Shown in pieces: positions 28,659-35,346 of a DNA stretch of 64,000 bases. Under the pieces are notes generated by a model. That model was not told the origin of the DNA. It saw nothing but the letters and a program-made list of their open reading frames with translations, and did no database searches. The stretch spans positions 1,488,001 through 1,552,000 of the forward strand of contig NZ_CP070351.1 of the NCBI RefSeq assembly GCF_016919385.1, written 5' to 3'. The first letter of the stretch is position 1, and each line of letters starts with the position of its first letter. Made by a program: the position numbers and the translations under genes. The stretch is from Gordonia sp. PDNC005. GTDB taxonomy: Bacteria > Actinomycetota > Actinomycetes > Mycobacteriales > Mycobacteriaceae.

Positions 28659-29237
28659 TTACGGCCGGATGAGGCGACCCATGACGTGGTCGTGCTCGAC
28701 GACGCCGTTCATGTTGAAAGTCTTCGTGCCGATCTGGGCGAAGCCCATCTTGCGGTAGTACTTCTGCGCTCGTTCGTTCTCACTGTTGACGCCGAGCCAG
28801 ATGAAGTGGCTGCCGCGTTCTCGCGCAGCGTCCAACGACGCCTCCATGAGAGCGTGAGATGGGCGCGCCTGCCCGCGTGACGCGTGGTGGTCGGGGAGCA
28901 CGTACATCTTCGACACCTCGGTGATGCTCTCCGACTCGAGCGCTGCCTCGCCGCCCTCGGCGTCGCTGATCGCAGCGATCACATCGGCGTCTGTCGGATT
29001 CGCATGAATCAGCAAGGCGTAACCGACGACCCGGTGCTCCTCGTCGCGCGCGACGAGCACATCCCGGGCCTCATCGACGATGTACTCCGCGAATCTCGTT
29101 TCGCTGAGTTGGGCCGCGATGTGGGCGGCGATGTTCTCCGGAGTCGAGTGGGGAGGGCACGCCAGCGGGAAGGTGACGGCGGCGACGGCGGCCACCTCCG
29201 CGGCCTCTGAAGGATCGGTGACGGTCGTGATGTTCAC
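28659..29237 (-). CDS. GNAT family N-acetyltransferase (Rv2669-like)
   Basis: A 192-aa GCN5-type acetyltransferase. The acetyl-CoA-binding core is SKMYVLPDHHASRGQARPSH, followed by ERGSHFIWLGVN and the characteristic YYRKMGFAQIG near the C-terminus. Substrate is unknown. GTG 29237 is the first in-frame start after the family-conserved region; no strong ribosome-binding site is visible. The gene is convergent with zapE as in mycobacteria. Confidence 0.83.
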   Translation of the reverse strand: MNITTVTDPSEAAEVAAVAAVTFPLACPPHSTPENIAAHIAAQLSETRFAEYIVDEARDVLVARDEEHRVVGYALLIHANPTDADVIAAISDAEGGEAALESESITEVSKMYVLPDHHASRGQARPSHALMEASLDAARERGSHFIWLGVNSENERAQKYYRKMGFAQIGTKTFNMNGVVEHDHVMGRLIRP

Positions 29238-29344
29238 CGCCCCATTCTGCCCGGCCTGTCGAACGGAAGTCCTCGGCAGCTGCGCAATGTCGGAAGTATT
29301 GGGGATGTGCCAGTCGGTGGGGCGCGAGAACTCTGGCAGCGAAC

Positions 29345-30190
29345 CTACTTCCGACGGAACCAGCCGCGCTTCTTAGGTTCCGGTTCCGCGACGACGGGTG
29401 CTGCCGGTTCTGCGCCGCCGAAAGTGAGCTGCATGACATCTTTCCCCTCGATCACGACCGACGGCACGTGATGGGCGACGACCTCGGCGTCAGCGGTGCT
29501 GCCGAGGGTGTCGCCGTCGCCGATGACGGGCCCGTTCTGCAGGAGGTAGATCGCGATGTTCGCCAGTCGTGCGAACGTCTCCTCGGCGGTCTCCGGCGAC
29601 TCCGGGATCTCGATGTCCTTGAGCCCGAGCATGTCCAGACCCATCGTGTGGCCGGTCATCACGCCGTCTGTACGCGGGGCGACGTTCAGTGCCACCCATG
29701 CGGGCAGGATCGGCTCCGGCAGGGTCTCGATGGCTAGTTCGCGGAAGAGGGAAGGCAGGATCACGTGGTCGGCGCTGCCGAAGTACACGGCGATCACGGT
29801 GTCGGTGAGGGCGACCGTCGAGGCGATCACCTTCGACAGCAGAACCGCGTCAGCGATCGCATGCCGATGATTCGTGTCCTGGCCGGGTCGGAGCACGGTG
29901 ACGATCGTGTGCGCGTCGTGCGTACCCGGAACGGGAGCCGTGTCCGGCCAGAGGCGACTGTACTGAGCGATCTCCGGAAGGTTGTCGCTTGCGGCCGCCG
30001 GAATACCCATCAGCGCGATCATCGTGTCCCCGTACGAGAGGGTGAGGGGTGCGTCATCGCCGCCGGGCGGGTCGACGGCCAACATCGATCCGTCCAGATC
30101 AGGGAAGTCGTCGAGCAATTGGGTCCGGAGCCGAGGTCCGTCCACGGCGGGATCGAGGCGGTCCTGGAACAACATGGCGAGGCTGGGCAC
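29345..30190 (-). CDS. DUF4261-like protein
   Basis: A 281-aa soluble protein without signal peptide. The C-terminal half (VMTGHTMGLDMLGLKDIEIP and YLLQNGPVIGDGDTLG) resembles the DUF4261 domain, while the N-terminal half is a divergent mixed alpha/beta region. The last ~25 residues are Pro/Ala/Glu-rich and end in the basic KKRGWFRRK. Function is unknown. GTG 30190 is the best start seen. A tRNA operon terminator lies upstream of it on the same strand, so it needs its own promoter, which I cannot identify. Confidence 0.6.
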   Translation of the reverse strand: MPSLAMLFQDRLDPAVDGPRLRTQLLDDFPDLDGSMLAVDPPGGDDAPLTLSYGDTMIALMGIPAAASDNLPEIAQYSRLWPDTAPVPGTHDAHTIVTVLRPGQDTNHRHAIADAVLLSKVIASTVALTDTVIAVYFGSADHVILPSLFRELAIETLPEPILPAWVALNVAPRTDGVMTGHTMGLDMLGLKDIEIPESPETAEETFARLANIAIYLLQNGPVIGDGDTLGSTADAEVVAHHVPSVVIEGKDVMQLTFGGAEPAAPVVAEPEPKKRGWFRRK

Positions 30191-30260
30191 GACTGCTCGG
30201 GTCCTTACGTTCGGATAGACGAGGGGGAGTGGCTGTCACGGTACCTGTCGGCTGAGAACA

Positions 30261-30297
30261 CACTGAAGGCCCGTCGAGATTCGACGGGCCTTCAGTG
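30261..30297 (-). terminator. Terminator of tRNA cassette 1
   Basis: A 17-bp perfect stem (30261-30277 with 30281-30297) has a three-base loop. It lies 4 nt beyond the 3' end of tRNA-Val and is followed on the minus strand by a short U-rich stretch. Confidence 0.8.
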
Positions 30298-30301
30298 ACT
30301 G

Positions 30302-30373
30302 TGCGCGATACAAGGATTGAACTTGTGACCTCTTCCGTGTCAGGGAAGCGCTCTCCCACTGAGCTAATCGCGC
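30302..30373 (-). tRNA. tRNA-Val(GAC), copy 1
   Basis: A complete 72-nt cloverleaf: acceptor GCGCGAT/ATCGCGC, anticodon stem CTTCC/GGAAG with loop CTGACAC (anticodon GAC), T arm ACAAG-TTCAATC-CTTGT, discriminator A. CCA is not encoded. It is identical to copy 2 at 31267-31338. Confidence 0.96.
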
Positions 30374-30408
30374 GGGACTGTGAAGTTGTACATCGGTGGG
30401 GCAGGTGG

Positions 30409-30479
30409 AGGTGGCGACGGGAATCGAACCCGTGTGCACGGCTTTGCAGGCCGTTGCCTCACCACTCGGCCACGCCACC
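30409..30479 (-). tRNA. tRNA-Cys(GCA), copy 1
   Basis: A 71-nt cloverleaf: acceptor GGTGGCG/CGCCACC, anticodon loop CTGCAAA (GCA), T arm ending TTCGATT, and the U73 discriminator typical of tRNA-Cys. The next bases on the minus strand (30408-30406) are CCA, so the tail is genomically encoded, unlike in its neighbours. Confidence 0.96.
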
Positions 30480-30505
30480 AACGCAAGAGACAAGCTCTTG
30501 TTCCG

Positions 30506-30578
30506 AGCGGATGACGAGATTCGAACTCGCGACCCTCACCTTGGCAAGGTGATGCGCTACCAGCTGCGCCACATCCGC
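30506..30578 (-). tRNA. tRNA-Gly(GCC), copy 1
   Basis: A 73-nt cloverleaf: acceptor GCGGATG/CATCCGC, anticodon stem CACC/GGTG with loop TTGCCAA (GCC), T loop TTCGAAT, discriminator T, no CCA. First gene of the Gly-Cys-Val cassette and identical to the other two Gly copies. Confidence 0.96.
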
Positions 30579-30612
30579 GTGCCGGTGAACTGTTGTCCAC
30601 CAGCGAGATGAA

Positions 30613-30642
30613 ACTCTAGCGGGTCAACCCCTCGGATTCCAA
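30613..30642 (-). promoter_or_regulatory. Promoter of tRNA cassette 1
   Basis: On the minus strand TTGGAA (30642-30637) and TAGAGT (30618-30613) are 18 bp apart, about 35 bp upstream of tRNA-Gly copy 1. Confidence 0.5.
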
Positions 30643-30683
30643 ACCGGGGTCGGGGGATCGGCTGTTCTTGAACGGGCCCGCAC

Positions 30684-31064
30684 TCAGGCGAGTGCGATGC
30701 CGGCGCGTGACGCGGCGAGCCATTCGTCGAGGTCCTCGGACTCTTCCCAGAGTTCGTACAGCTCAGAGGTGTCTCCGTCCGCGAGCACTCGTCCTATCCA
30801 CTCGCGCAGTCGCGTGAGCTGCTCGTCAGTGAGGCTTGCCGCGAACGCGACGGCGTCGACGTCGGCTGGGCCGCCGGATCCGTCGCCGCGACCGATCGTG
30901 ACCAGGGCGCCCATCGCGATGGCGATCTGCCCGCCGTCGACCTCGATGTACTCGTCGTCGAACGCCCATGCCTGCGACTCGAAATCGAACGACGCGTCGC
31001 TGATCTCAACCAGTAGATCGGCGGCGGCGTCGTTCTCGAACGGTCCTGCTCCCCATGTGCCCAT
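30684..31064 (-). CDS. DUF4259 family protein
   Basis: A 126-aa acidic cytosolic protein beginning with the family hallmark MGTWGAGPFENDAAADLL. The remainder is helical with ASLTDEQLTRLREWIGRVL and the C-terminal LYELWEESEDLDEWLA. Function is unknown; DUF4259 genes are often scattered in accessory loci. ATG 31064 has TAGCTT (31077-31072) 7 nt upstream, suggesting a leaderless transcript. It lies between tRNA cassette 1 and the isolated tRNA-Gly, which makes it look like cargo of a tRNA-locus rearrangement. Confidence 0.82.
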   Translation of the reverse strand: MGTWGAGPFENDAAADLLVEISDASFDFESQAWAFDDEYIEVDGGQIAIAMGALVTIGRGDGSGGPADVDAVAFAASLTDEQLTRLREWIGRVLADGDTSELYELWEESEDLDEWLAASRAGIALA

Positions 31065-31097
31065 GGATCAAAAGCTACCGCAGGTGTGAAAACGACA

Positions 31098-31127
31098 AAG
31101 CCCCGGTCGCGTGAGCGACCGGGGCTT
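31098..31127 (-). terminator. Terminator after tRNA-Gly copy 2
   Basis: A 13-bp perfect stem (31098-31110 with 31115-31127) has a GTGA loop and is followed on the minus strand by a T-rich tract (TTTGTCGTTTT). It isolates the tRNA from the DUF4259 gene. Confidence 0.85.
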
Positions 31128-31135
31128 CGTATCTG

Positions 31136-31208
31136 AGCGGATGACGAGATTCGAACTCGCGACCCTCACCTTGGCAAGGTGATGCGCTACCAGCTGCGCC
31201 ACATCCGC
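31136..31208 (-). tRNA. tRNA-Gly(GCC), copy 2
   Basis: Identical in sequence to copies 1 and 3 (73 nt, anticodon GCC, no encoded CCA). It stands alone, without Cys or Val partners, between two hairpins. Only 25 bp separate it from the terminator of cassette 2, so it has no room for a full promoter and may rely on read-through. Confidence 0.95.
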
Positions 31209-31233
31209 GTGTGCCAGAAATCCTGGCCAATGA

Positions 31234-31259
31234 AATAACCCCTGTCGACAGGGGCTATT
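31234..31259 (-). terminator. Hairpin after tRNA cassette 2
   Basis: An 11-position stem with one mismatch (31234-31244 with 31249-31259) has loop TCGA and is followed on the minus strand by TTATTTCATT. It resembles an intrinsic terminator, possibly leaky, because tRNA-Gly copy 2 lies directly downstream. Confidence 0.65.
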
Positions 31260-31266
31260 CATCTGG

Positions 31267-31338
31267 TGCGCGATACAAGGATTGAACTTGTGACCTCTTC
31301 CGTGTCAGGGAAGCGCTCTCCCACTGAGCTAATCGCGC
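31267..31338 (-). tRNA. tRNA-Val(GAC), copy 2
   Basis: Identical to copy 1: 72 nt, anticodon loop CTGACAC, acceptor GCGCGAT/ATCGCGC, discriminator A, no CCA. Last tRNA of cassette 2. Confidence 0.96.
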
Positions 31339-31365
31339 GGGACTGTGTGAAGTTGTCGGGCATGG

Positions 31366-31436
31366 AGGTGGCGACGGGAATCGAACCCGTGTGCACGGCT
31401 TTGCAGGCCGTTGCCTCACCACTCGGCCACGCCACC
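31366..31436 (-). tRNA. tRNA-Cys(GCA), copy 2
   Basis: Identical to copy 1 (71 nt, loop CTGCAAA, U73). CCA is encoded at 31365-31363. The Cys-Val spacer differs from that of cassette 1, whereas the Gly-Cys spacer is the same. Confidence 0.96.
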
Positions 31437-31462
31437 AACGCAAGAGACAAGCTCTTGTTCCG

Positions 31463-31535
31463 AGCGGATGACGAGATTCGAACTCGCGACCCTCACCTTG
31501 GCAAGGTGATGCGCTACCAGCTGCGCCACATCCGC
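31463..31535 (-). tRNA. tRNA-Gly(GCC), copy 3
   Basis: Identical to the other Gly copies. First gene of cassette 2. The spacer to tRNA-Cys holds the small inverted repeat CAAGAG-ACAAG-CTCTTG, present in both cassettes and a possible processing signal. Confidence 0.96.
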
Positions 31536-31584
31536 ATGTACCGGCGAGCCTGCCTTTTGGGCGCCGCTCACCAGCGACATGAAC

Positions 31585-31611
31585 ACTATAGGTCTCGTGC
31601 CTTGATGACAA
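31585..31611 (-). promoter_or_regulatory. Promoter of tRNA cassette 2
   Basis: TATAGT (31590-31585) lies about 50 bp upstream of tRNA-Gly copy 3, with TTGTCA (31611-31606) 15 bp further upstream. The spacer is short but both hexamers match well. The rest of 31536-31809 holds no gene, only this promoter and that of tRNA-Val(CAC). Confidence 0.5.
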
Positions 31612-31728
31612 ATCGCGAGGTCAGCGTCTTACATGGATGTGTTTTCGCAGGTGACGCATCATTGTTGTGTGCATGACGCGTGAACGAGGGGCCACCCACA
31701 GGGGGATGGGGCCTGGCTCGGGGGTGAG

Positions 31729-31758
31729 TTGGCGTCGCTCGGCGTGAGTGTGTAATCT
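31729..31758 (+). promoter_or_regulatory. Promoter of tRNA-Val(CAC)
   Basis: TTGGCG (31729-31734) and TAATCT (31753-31758) are 18 bp apart, placing a start about 45 nt before the mature tRNA 5' end. Confidence 0.45.
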
Positions 31759-31809
31759 CATTCCTCGTGCGAACCGCTGCAACGCGGAACACATGACAAC
31801 GCAATATCT

Positions 31810-31881
31810 GGTCCCGTGGCTCAGTGGAAGAGCGTCCCGTTCACACCGGGAAGGTCGCTGGTTCGATCCCAGCCGGGACCA
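31810..31881 (+). tRNA. tRNA-Val(CAC)
   Basis: A 72-nt cloverleaf: acceptor GGTCCCG/CGGGACC, anticodon stem CCCG/CGGG with loop TTCACAC (anticodon CAC), T arm GCTGG-TTCGATC-CCAGC, discriminator A; CCA not encoded. It is the only tRNA on the plus strand and has its own terminator. Confidence 0.96.
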
Positions 31882-31889
31882 CAACAGTA

Positions 31890-31913
31890 AGACCCGCAGG
31901 CGACTGCGGGTCT
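31890..31913 (+). terminator. Terminator of tRNA-Val(CAC)
   Basis: A 10-bp stem AGACCCGCAG/CTGCGGGTCT with loop GCGA is followed by TTTCT, directly after the tRNA and before the next coding sequence. Confidence 0.8.
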
Positions 31914-31933
31914 TTCTGCATCCAGGGGAGGGG

Positions 31934-32629
31934 GTGGGGTTGCGTACGGCATTTTTTGTGGCGCGCTGGGTCGCTCTGCTGGTTGTCATCGCAGGCTTCG
32001 CGTCTGCTGCGGCGGCATGTCAGCCGAAGGCGGTAGATCACGATCAGTTCGCTCGCGACGTGCACCGAGGGGCCGTCGACACTGTGCTCATCGATAGGCA
32101 AGAGTCATCGGCCGTGCTGATCTCGACCGTCACGTGGTCAACAGGCCCGTTCCAGTGGAAGAAGGGCGCCGTGAGCGCCGCCCCGGTAGAGGTCGCCGAG
32201 TTCAAACAGCGCATGTCCAACGAGGGGATCGACGTCGAGGTGGCGCTCGGCGCCCCGAAGCTCATCAGTTGGCCGTCCCGCGCACCAGGCTGGGTGGTCA
32301 GCCTGCTCGGCCTGATCTGCATCGTGACGTTTCTGGTGATGATCTCGTCGACTCCTCGATGGGCGAATCGATGGGCCTGGTTCTGGATGCTCCTCGCGGG
32401 CCAGATCGGAGTACTCATCTATCTCCTCGTTGAGCCTGAGCCGCCGTGGCGTCGCGCGGCGGGTTCCAAACACGTCGGCAGGTCGTCTTCTGAGGTCGAT
32501 GCGCCGACGTCGGCGTCCGACACTCGAATCACGGGTGGAATGGGCTTTCTCCTTGCCGCCGCCATGAACATTGCAGCGGGGCTCGTTGCGGGCGCTGTCG
32601 GTTGGGTGCTGAACCACGCGCTGTCCTGA
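31934..32629 (+). CDS. Membrane protein with FtsH-extracellular-like domain
   Basis: A 231-aa protein of unknown function. An N-terminal helix (FFVARWVALLVVIAGFASA) is followed by an extracytoplasmic domain of ~80 residues (HDQFARDVHRGAVDTVLID, then TGPFQWKKG) that faintly resembles the N-terminal periplasmic domain of FtsH. Two more helices follow (GWVVSLLGLICIVTFLVMI and WAWFWMLLAGQIGVLIYLL), then a cytoplasmic linker and a last helix. GTG 31934 follows AGGGGAG; TTG 31940 is an alternative. Longer frames run through the tRNA and are not real. It starts 20 nt after the tRNA terminator, so it needs a separate promoter. Confidence 0.6.
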   Translation: MGLRTAFFVARWVALLVVIAGFASAAAACQPKAVDHDQFARDVHRGAVDTVLIDRQESSAVLISTVTWSTGPFQWKKGAVSAAPVEVAEFKQRMSNEGIDVEVALGAPKLISWPSRAPGWVVSLLGLICIVTFLVMISSTPRWANRWAWFWMLLAGQIGVLIYLLVEPEPPWRRAAGSKHVGRSSSEVDAPTSASDTRITGGMGFLLAAAMNIAAGLVAGAVGWVLNHALS

Positions 32630-32799
32630 CCATTCCGATGAGTCGCGTATGCGAACAGAGCAGCGGACTCCGCAGGTATGACGCCCATTCACTCCGATGG
32701 TCTCGTAAGTGCGCTATCGAGCGAAATGAGCGAGCTGGCGTCTGATGCTCAGAATCACAGCTCACGCGCTCGCTGAAGTATCGGGAGGCAACGACGAAA

Positions 32800-32829
32800 C
32801 CCCGCCCGAATCCGTGGATTCGGGCGGGG
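32800..32829 (-). terminator. Terminator after the 31-residue peptide gene
   Basis: A 14-bp perfect stem (32800-32813 with 32816-32829) is followed on the minus strand by TTTCGT. It lies 25 bp beyond the TAG of the small peptide gene. The rest of 32630-32853 is without recognisable features. Confidence 0.8.
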
Positions 32830-32853
32830 CCTCTATGTCAGCGGGAGGTCGGG

Positions 32854-32949
32854 CTACTCGCTGCTGCCGGGAAGCGAGCTGCCCTCGGACGAGCCTCCGC
32901 CGAGCATGCCGAGGAGCTGGCCGATGATCTGGGTGGGCAGTTCTGCCAT
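32854..32949 (-). CDS. 31-residue peptide, amphipathic N-terminus and Ser/Gly-rich tail
   Basis: The peptide starts MAELPTQIIGQLLGMLGGG and continues as a Ser/Gly/Glu tail (SSEGSSLPGSSE). It has no signal peptide and no recognised family. Support for a real gene: AGGAAA 6 nt before ATG 32949, an independent strong terminator just downstream, and position at the end of a mycolyltransferase locus. The build, a short hydrophobic amphipathic helix then a Ser-rich tail, parallels the 47-residue peptide at 34917-35060 and in general terms the small O-mycoloylated porins PorA/PorH of corynebacteria. The 269-bp gap upstream (32950-33218) has no other gene. Confidence 0.5.
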   Translation of the reverse strand: MAELPTQIIGQLLGMLGGGSSEGSSLPGSSE

Positions 32950-33218
32950 GGTGTTTCCTAACGCTAAGTGGGAGGGACGCTGTCGTGTGGAGCGCTGTGT
33001 AGTGCTCAACTCGACGTCTCCAAGAGTGCCGGACTGGAGGCGGGAATGTGACCGATGGCACAGTTCGGATGACGCGACGGTTGTCGGCAGGCTGTTGCGA
33101 ATCCGACCTTCACGAAAACAGCCCCGCGGCCTTCGGTGTGACGTGTGCCACAACCTGCGACTTTGGGGCTGGTGTCGTCCGCTCGGTTGAATCGGCGGGC
33201 ACAGTCGAATCTGTGCCG

Positions 33219-33833
33219 TCAGGCGGGTGCCAGGTACTGGTAGACCGTGCATTCGCCCACCGGGTAACTCGACTGGAACACCGCGCCGTGGGTCCGCTCG
33301 TGTGCGTTTCCCAGGGCTAGATCGCTGGTTGTCATCAGCAGGTCCATTCCGGCAGCCTGTGCGGCGGCGCGGGGTGCCTGACCCAGTGCGGCCGGAATGC
33401 CGGTCCGGCGCGCAGTCGGGGCGACGACGCCGAGCACGATCAACACGTGGTCACCCGGGATCTGGTGTTGGGCAGTCGCTTCGGCGAGCATCTTGAGTCT
33501 CTCCACGATGTCCTGGCGACGCGGCAGGAGGGCGGTCGATGACGCGACCACTGACGCGGGGAGCTCTGGCGGAGGCCCGTCGGGCGCCGACCAGGCGACG
33601 ATCCCGAGGAGCGCGCCGTCGGAGTCGAAAGCGCCCTCCACGCGGCCGCGTGCGACATGCGGTCCGATGAACACCGATGCCAGCCAGTCGACCATGGCAG
33701 GCTCACCGAGATACTCCCCGAGAATCCAGCTGTACAGCGGGATCTCGGGGAGCATCGCTCCGACCAGGTCGACGGCGGCGGAAAGCTCGTCGTCGACCAA
33801 TGGGCGGATCGTCACATCGGCGTCAACGCTCAC
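33219..33833 (-). CDS. GNAT family N-acetyltransferase
   Basis: A 204-aa protein with a GNAT fold: N-terminal VTIRPLVDDELSAAVDLVG, acetyl-CoA-binding segment VLGVVAPTARRTGIPAALG, and a C-terminal strand pair with GECTVYQYLAP. Substrate is unknown. GTG 33833 overlaps the TGA of the mycolyltransferase gene (GTGA), so the two are translationally coupled. That makes a role in envelope or peptide modification possible, but nothing in the sequence proves it. Confidence 0.72.
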   Translation of the reverse strand: MSVDADVTIRPLVDDELSAAVDLVGAMLPEIPLYSWILGEYLGEPAMVDWLASVFIGPHVARGRVEGAFDSDGALLGIVAWSAPDGPPPELPASVVASSTALLPRRQDIVERLKMLAEATAQHQIPGDHVLIVLGVVAPTARRTGIPAALGQAPRAAAQAAGMDLLMTTSDLALGNAHERTHGAVFQSSYPVGECTVYQYLAPA

Positions 33834-34819
33834 GCGCCGATCTTCCGGGCCATCTGCGGCCACGACTTGTGCAACTGGTCCTGCCAGTACTTCCACGAGT
33901 GCGTGCCGGTCGCCGGGCGGTCGACGGTCGCCGGAATCCGCAGCGACGCGAGCTTGGCCGCGAGGTCCTCGGTGCAGATCCGCGTTGCGGCCTCGATACC
34001 GCCGCCGAGCGCGATCTGGTCGGCGAGGACGGCAGGCGTAGGCACGTAACGAGTGGTGTCGTACTTGCCGGGCAGGCCGGTCGCGGCGCTCAGGTAGATC
34101 GACAGACCGCGCAAGCCGGCCGCATGCACGATCGGGTCGTTCTTGAGCCAACCTGGTCCACGCAGCGGGCCCCACATGTTCTTCACGTCTCCGCCGCCGC
34201 GGGACTCGACGACCAGCCGGATGTACAGCTTGCCCATCTCCGACGACGTGCTCGCACACCCGCTGTACGCGGATACCGCCTTGTAGAGACCCTTGTGGGC
34301 GATCGCGAGATTCAGAACGGACGTCGCGGACGACGAGATGCCCGCTATCGCGTTCTTACCGTTGGTCGAGTACGCCGAATTGATGACGCCTGGCAGCTCC
34401 TTGCCGAGGAACGTGGACCACTTGTTGACGCCGAGCACGGGATCAGGCTTGATCCAGTCGGTGTAGTACGAGAACGCGCCCTTGTTCGGGATCACCACGT
34501 AAACGTTCTTGCGGGCGAAGAACTTCACGACGTCCGACTTGTTGAGCCAATTGGCCGCATCCTCGCCGCCGCCTGCTCCGTTGAGAAGGTAGAGGACGCC
34601 GGCGGGCTTGGACTTGTTCTTCGGGGACAGCACCGTCATCGGAATGTCGCGGTTCATCGACGGCGAGTGCACGACGATGTCGGACACCTGCGACGTGTAT
34701 TTGTATGTCGAGACGATGCCGGCTTTCGGGGCAGCTGTGGCCGGAGTGGTGACGGCTCCGGTTGCGAGAAGGGCTGCGGCAATGATCGCTGTGAAGGCTG
34801 TGCGGAGGGAGATCTTCAC
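33830..34819 (-). CDS. Secreted mycolyltransferase (antigen 85 / Cmt family)
   Basis: A 329-aa exported protein with signal peptide (MKISLRTAFTAIIAAALLAT, cleavage near TATA-AP). The alpha/beta-hydrolase core has YLLNGAGGGEDAANWL, the nucleophile in IAGISSSATS (Ser162) and the C-terminal catalytic His in GTHSWKYW (His307), as in antigen 85 and corynebacterial Cmt proteins. These transfer mycolic acids from trehalose monomycolate to trehalose, arabinogalactan or small proteins. GTG 34819 has AGGAG ~10 nt upstream. It is preceded by a small peptide gene with an intervening hairpin and followed by a coupled GNAT. Confidence 0.88.
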   Translation of the reverse strand: MKISLRTAFTAIIAAALLATGAVTTPATAAPKAGIVSTYKYTSQVSDIVVHSPSMNRDIPMTVLSPKNKSKPAGVLYLLNGAGGGEDAANWLNKSDVVKFFARKNVYVVIPNKGAFSYYTDWIKPDPVLGVNKWSTFLGKELPGVINSAYSTNGKNAIAGISSSATSVLNLAIAHKGLYKAVSAYSGCASTSSEMGKLYIRLVVESRGGGDVKNMWGPLRGPGWLKNDPIVHAAGLRGLSIYLSAATGLPGKYDTTRYVPTPAVLADQIALGGGIEAATRICTEDLAAKLASLRIPATVDRPATGTHSWKYWQDQLHKSWPQMARKIGA

Positions 34820-34844
34820 GGTTGTGCGGCTCCTGTTGTGAAAC

Positions 34845-34876
34845 CGGCCCCGTCGGCGATGACGCCGGCGGGGCCG
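34845..34876 (-). terminator. Intergenic attenuator-like hairpin between peptide gene and mycolyltransferase
   Basis: Arms 34845-34858 and 34863-34876 pair at 13 of 14 positions with a 4-nt loop, followed on the minus strand by GGTTTC. It lies between two same-strand genes 97 bp apart, so partial termination would yield more peptide message than enzyme message. Confidence 0.65.
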
Positions 34877-34916
34877 AAACTGATTGTCGAGGCTGGACGA
34901 AGGGTAACCCGATTCG

Positions 34917-35060
34917 TCAGGAGCCGAAGGTGGGTCCGTTGTTATTGGCGCCGTCGCCGCCGTTTTGGCCGTTGCCGGTTGAACCGATGCCAGTCGACGA
35001 GCCGGTGAAAGAGCCGATCTCGATGAGGTGAGTGAGGCCGCTGAGGTCGATGTTTGCCAT
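34917..35060 (-). CDS. 47-residue peptide upstream of mycolyltransferase
   Basis: The peptide begins MANIDLSGLTHLIEIGSF, a short amphipathic stretch, and continues as a Gly/Ser/Thr/Asn-rich tail (GSSTGIGSTGNGQNGG and then GANNNGPTFGS). No signal peptide and no known family. ATG 35060 has AGGGA 6 nt upstream. It lies directly before a secreted mycolyltransferase, separated by an attenuator-like hairpin, which suggests a highly expressed small protein and a shared function. A plausible role is a mycoloylated envelope peptide or porin subunit like corynebacterial PorA/PorH; this is inference. A longer start at 35135 is possible but has no ribosome-binding site. The 286 bp up to 35346 hold no other gene. 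Confidence 0.55.
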   Translation of the reverse strand: MANIDLSGLTHLIEIGSFTGSSTGIGSTGNGQNGGDGANNNGPTFGS

Positions 35061-35346
35061 GAGAATCCCTGCTTTCGTTCGGGCGGAGTGGCCGGGCGCG
35101 GTCTGGGCGAACGCTGCCGGTGTGCCCATGGTCACACAAAAGTGGGACAGATCACGTTTGTATTGCGACTGTGTTGTGCGCCTCGATCGGCCCTAGGTTG
35201 GGGAGCTGTGGAAAAGTCCTCTGACCTGCAAGGATTGGCCAACGAGTGGTTGTAGTCCAAACGGATGAAATTCGCGATGAACCCGCTCGAGCCCTGGCTG
35301 GAACGAGTGACGACCGGCCGATTCGTGCCGTTCGTCCGGCACGAAC

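Noticed and set aside
31810..32629. Integrated element at tRNA-Val(CAC)
   Set aside because: No integrase, no repeat of the tRNA 3' end downstream, and only one plain membrane protein gene follows.
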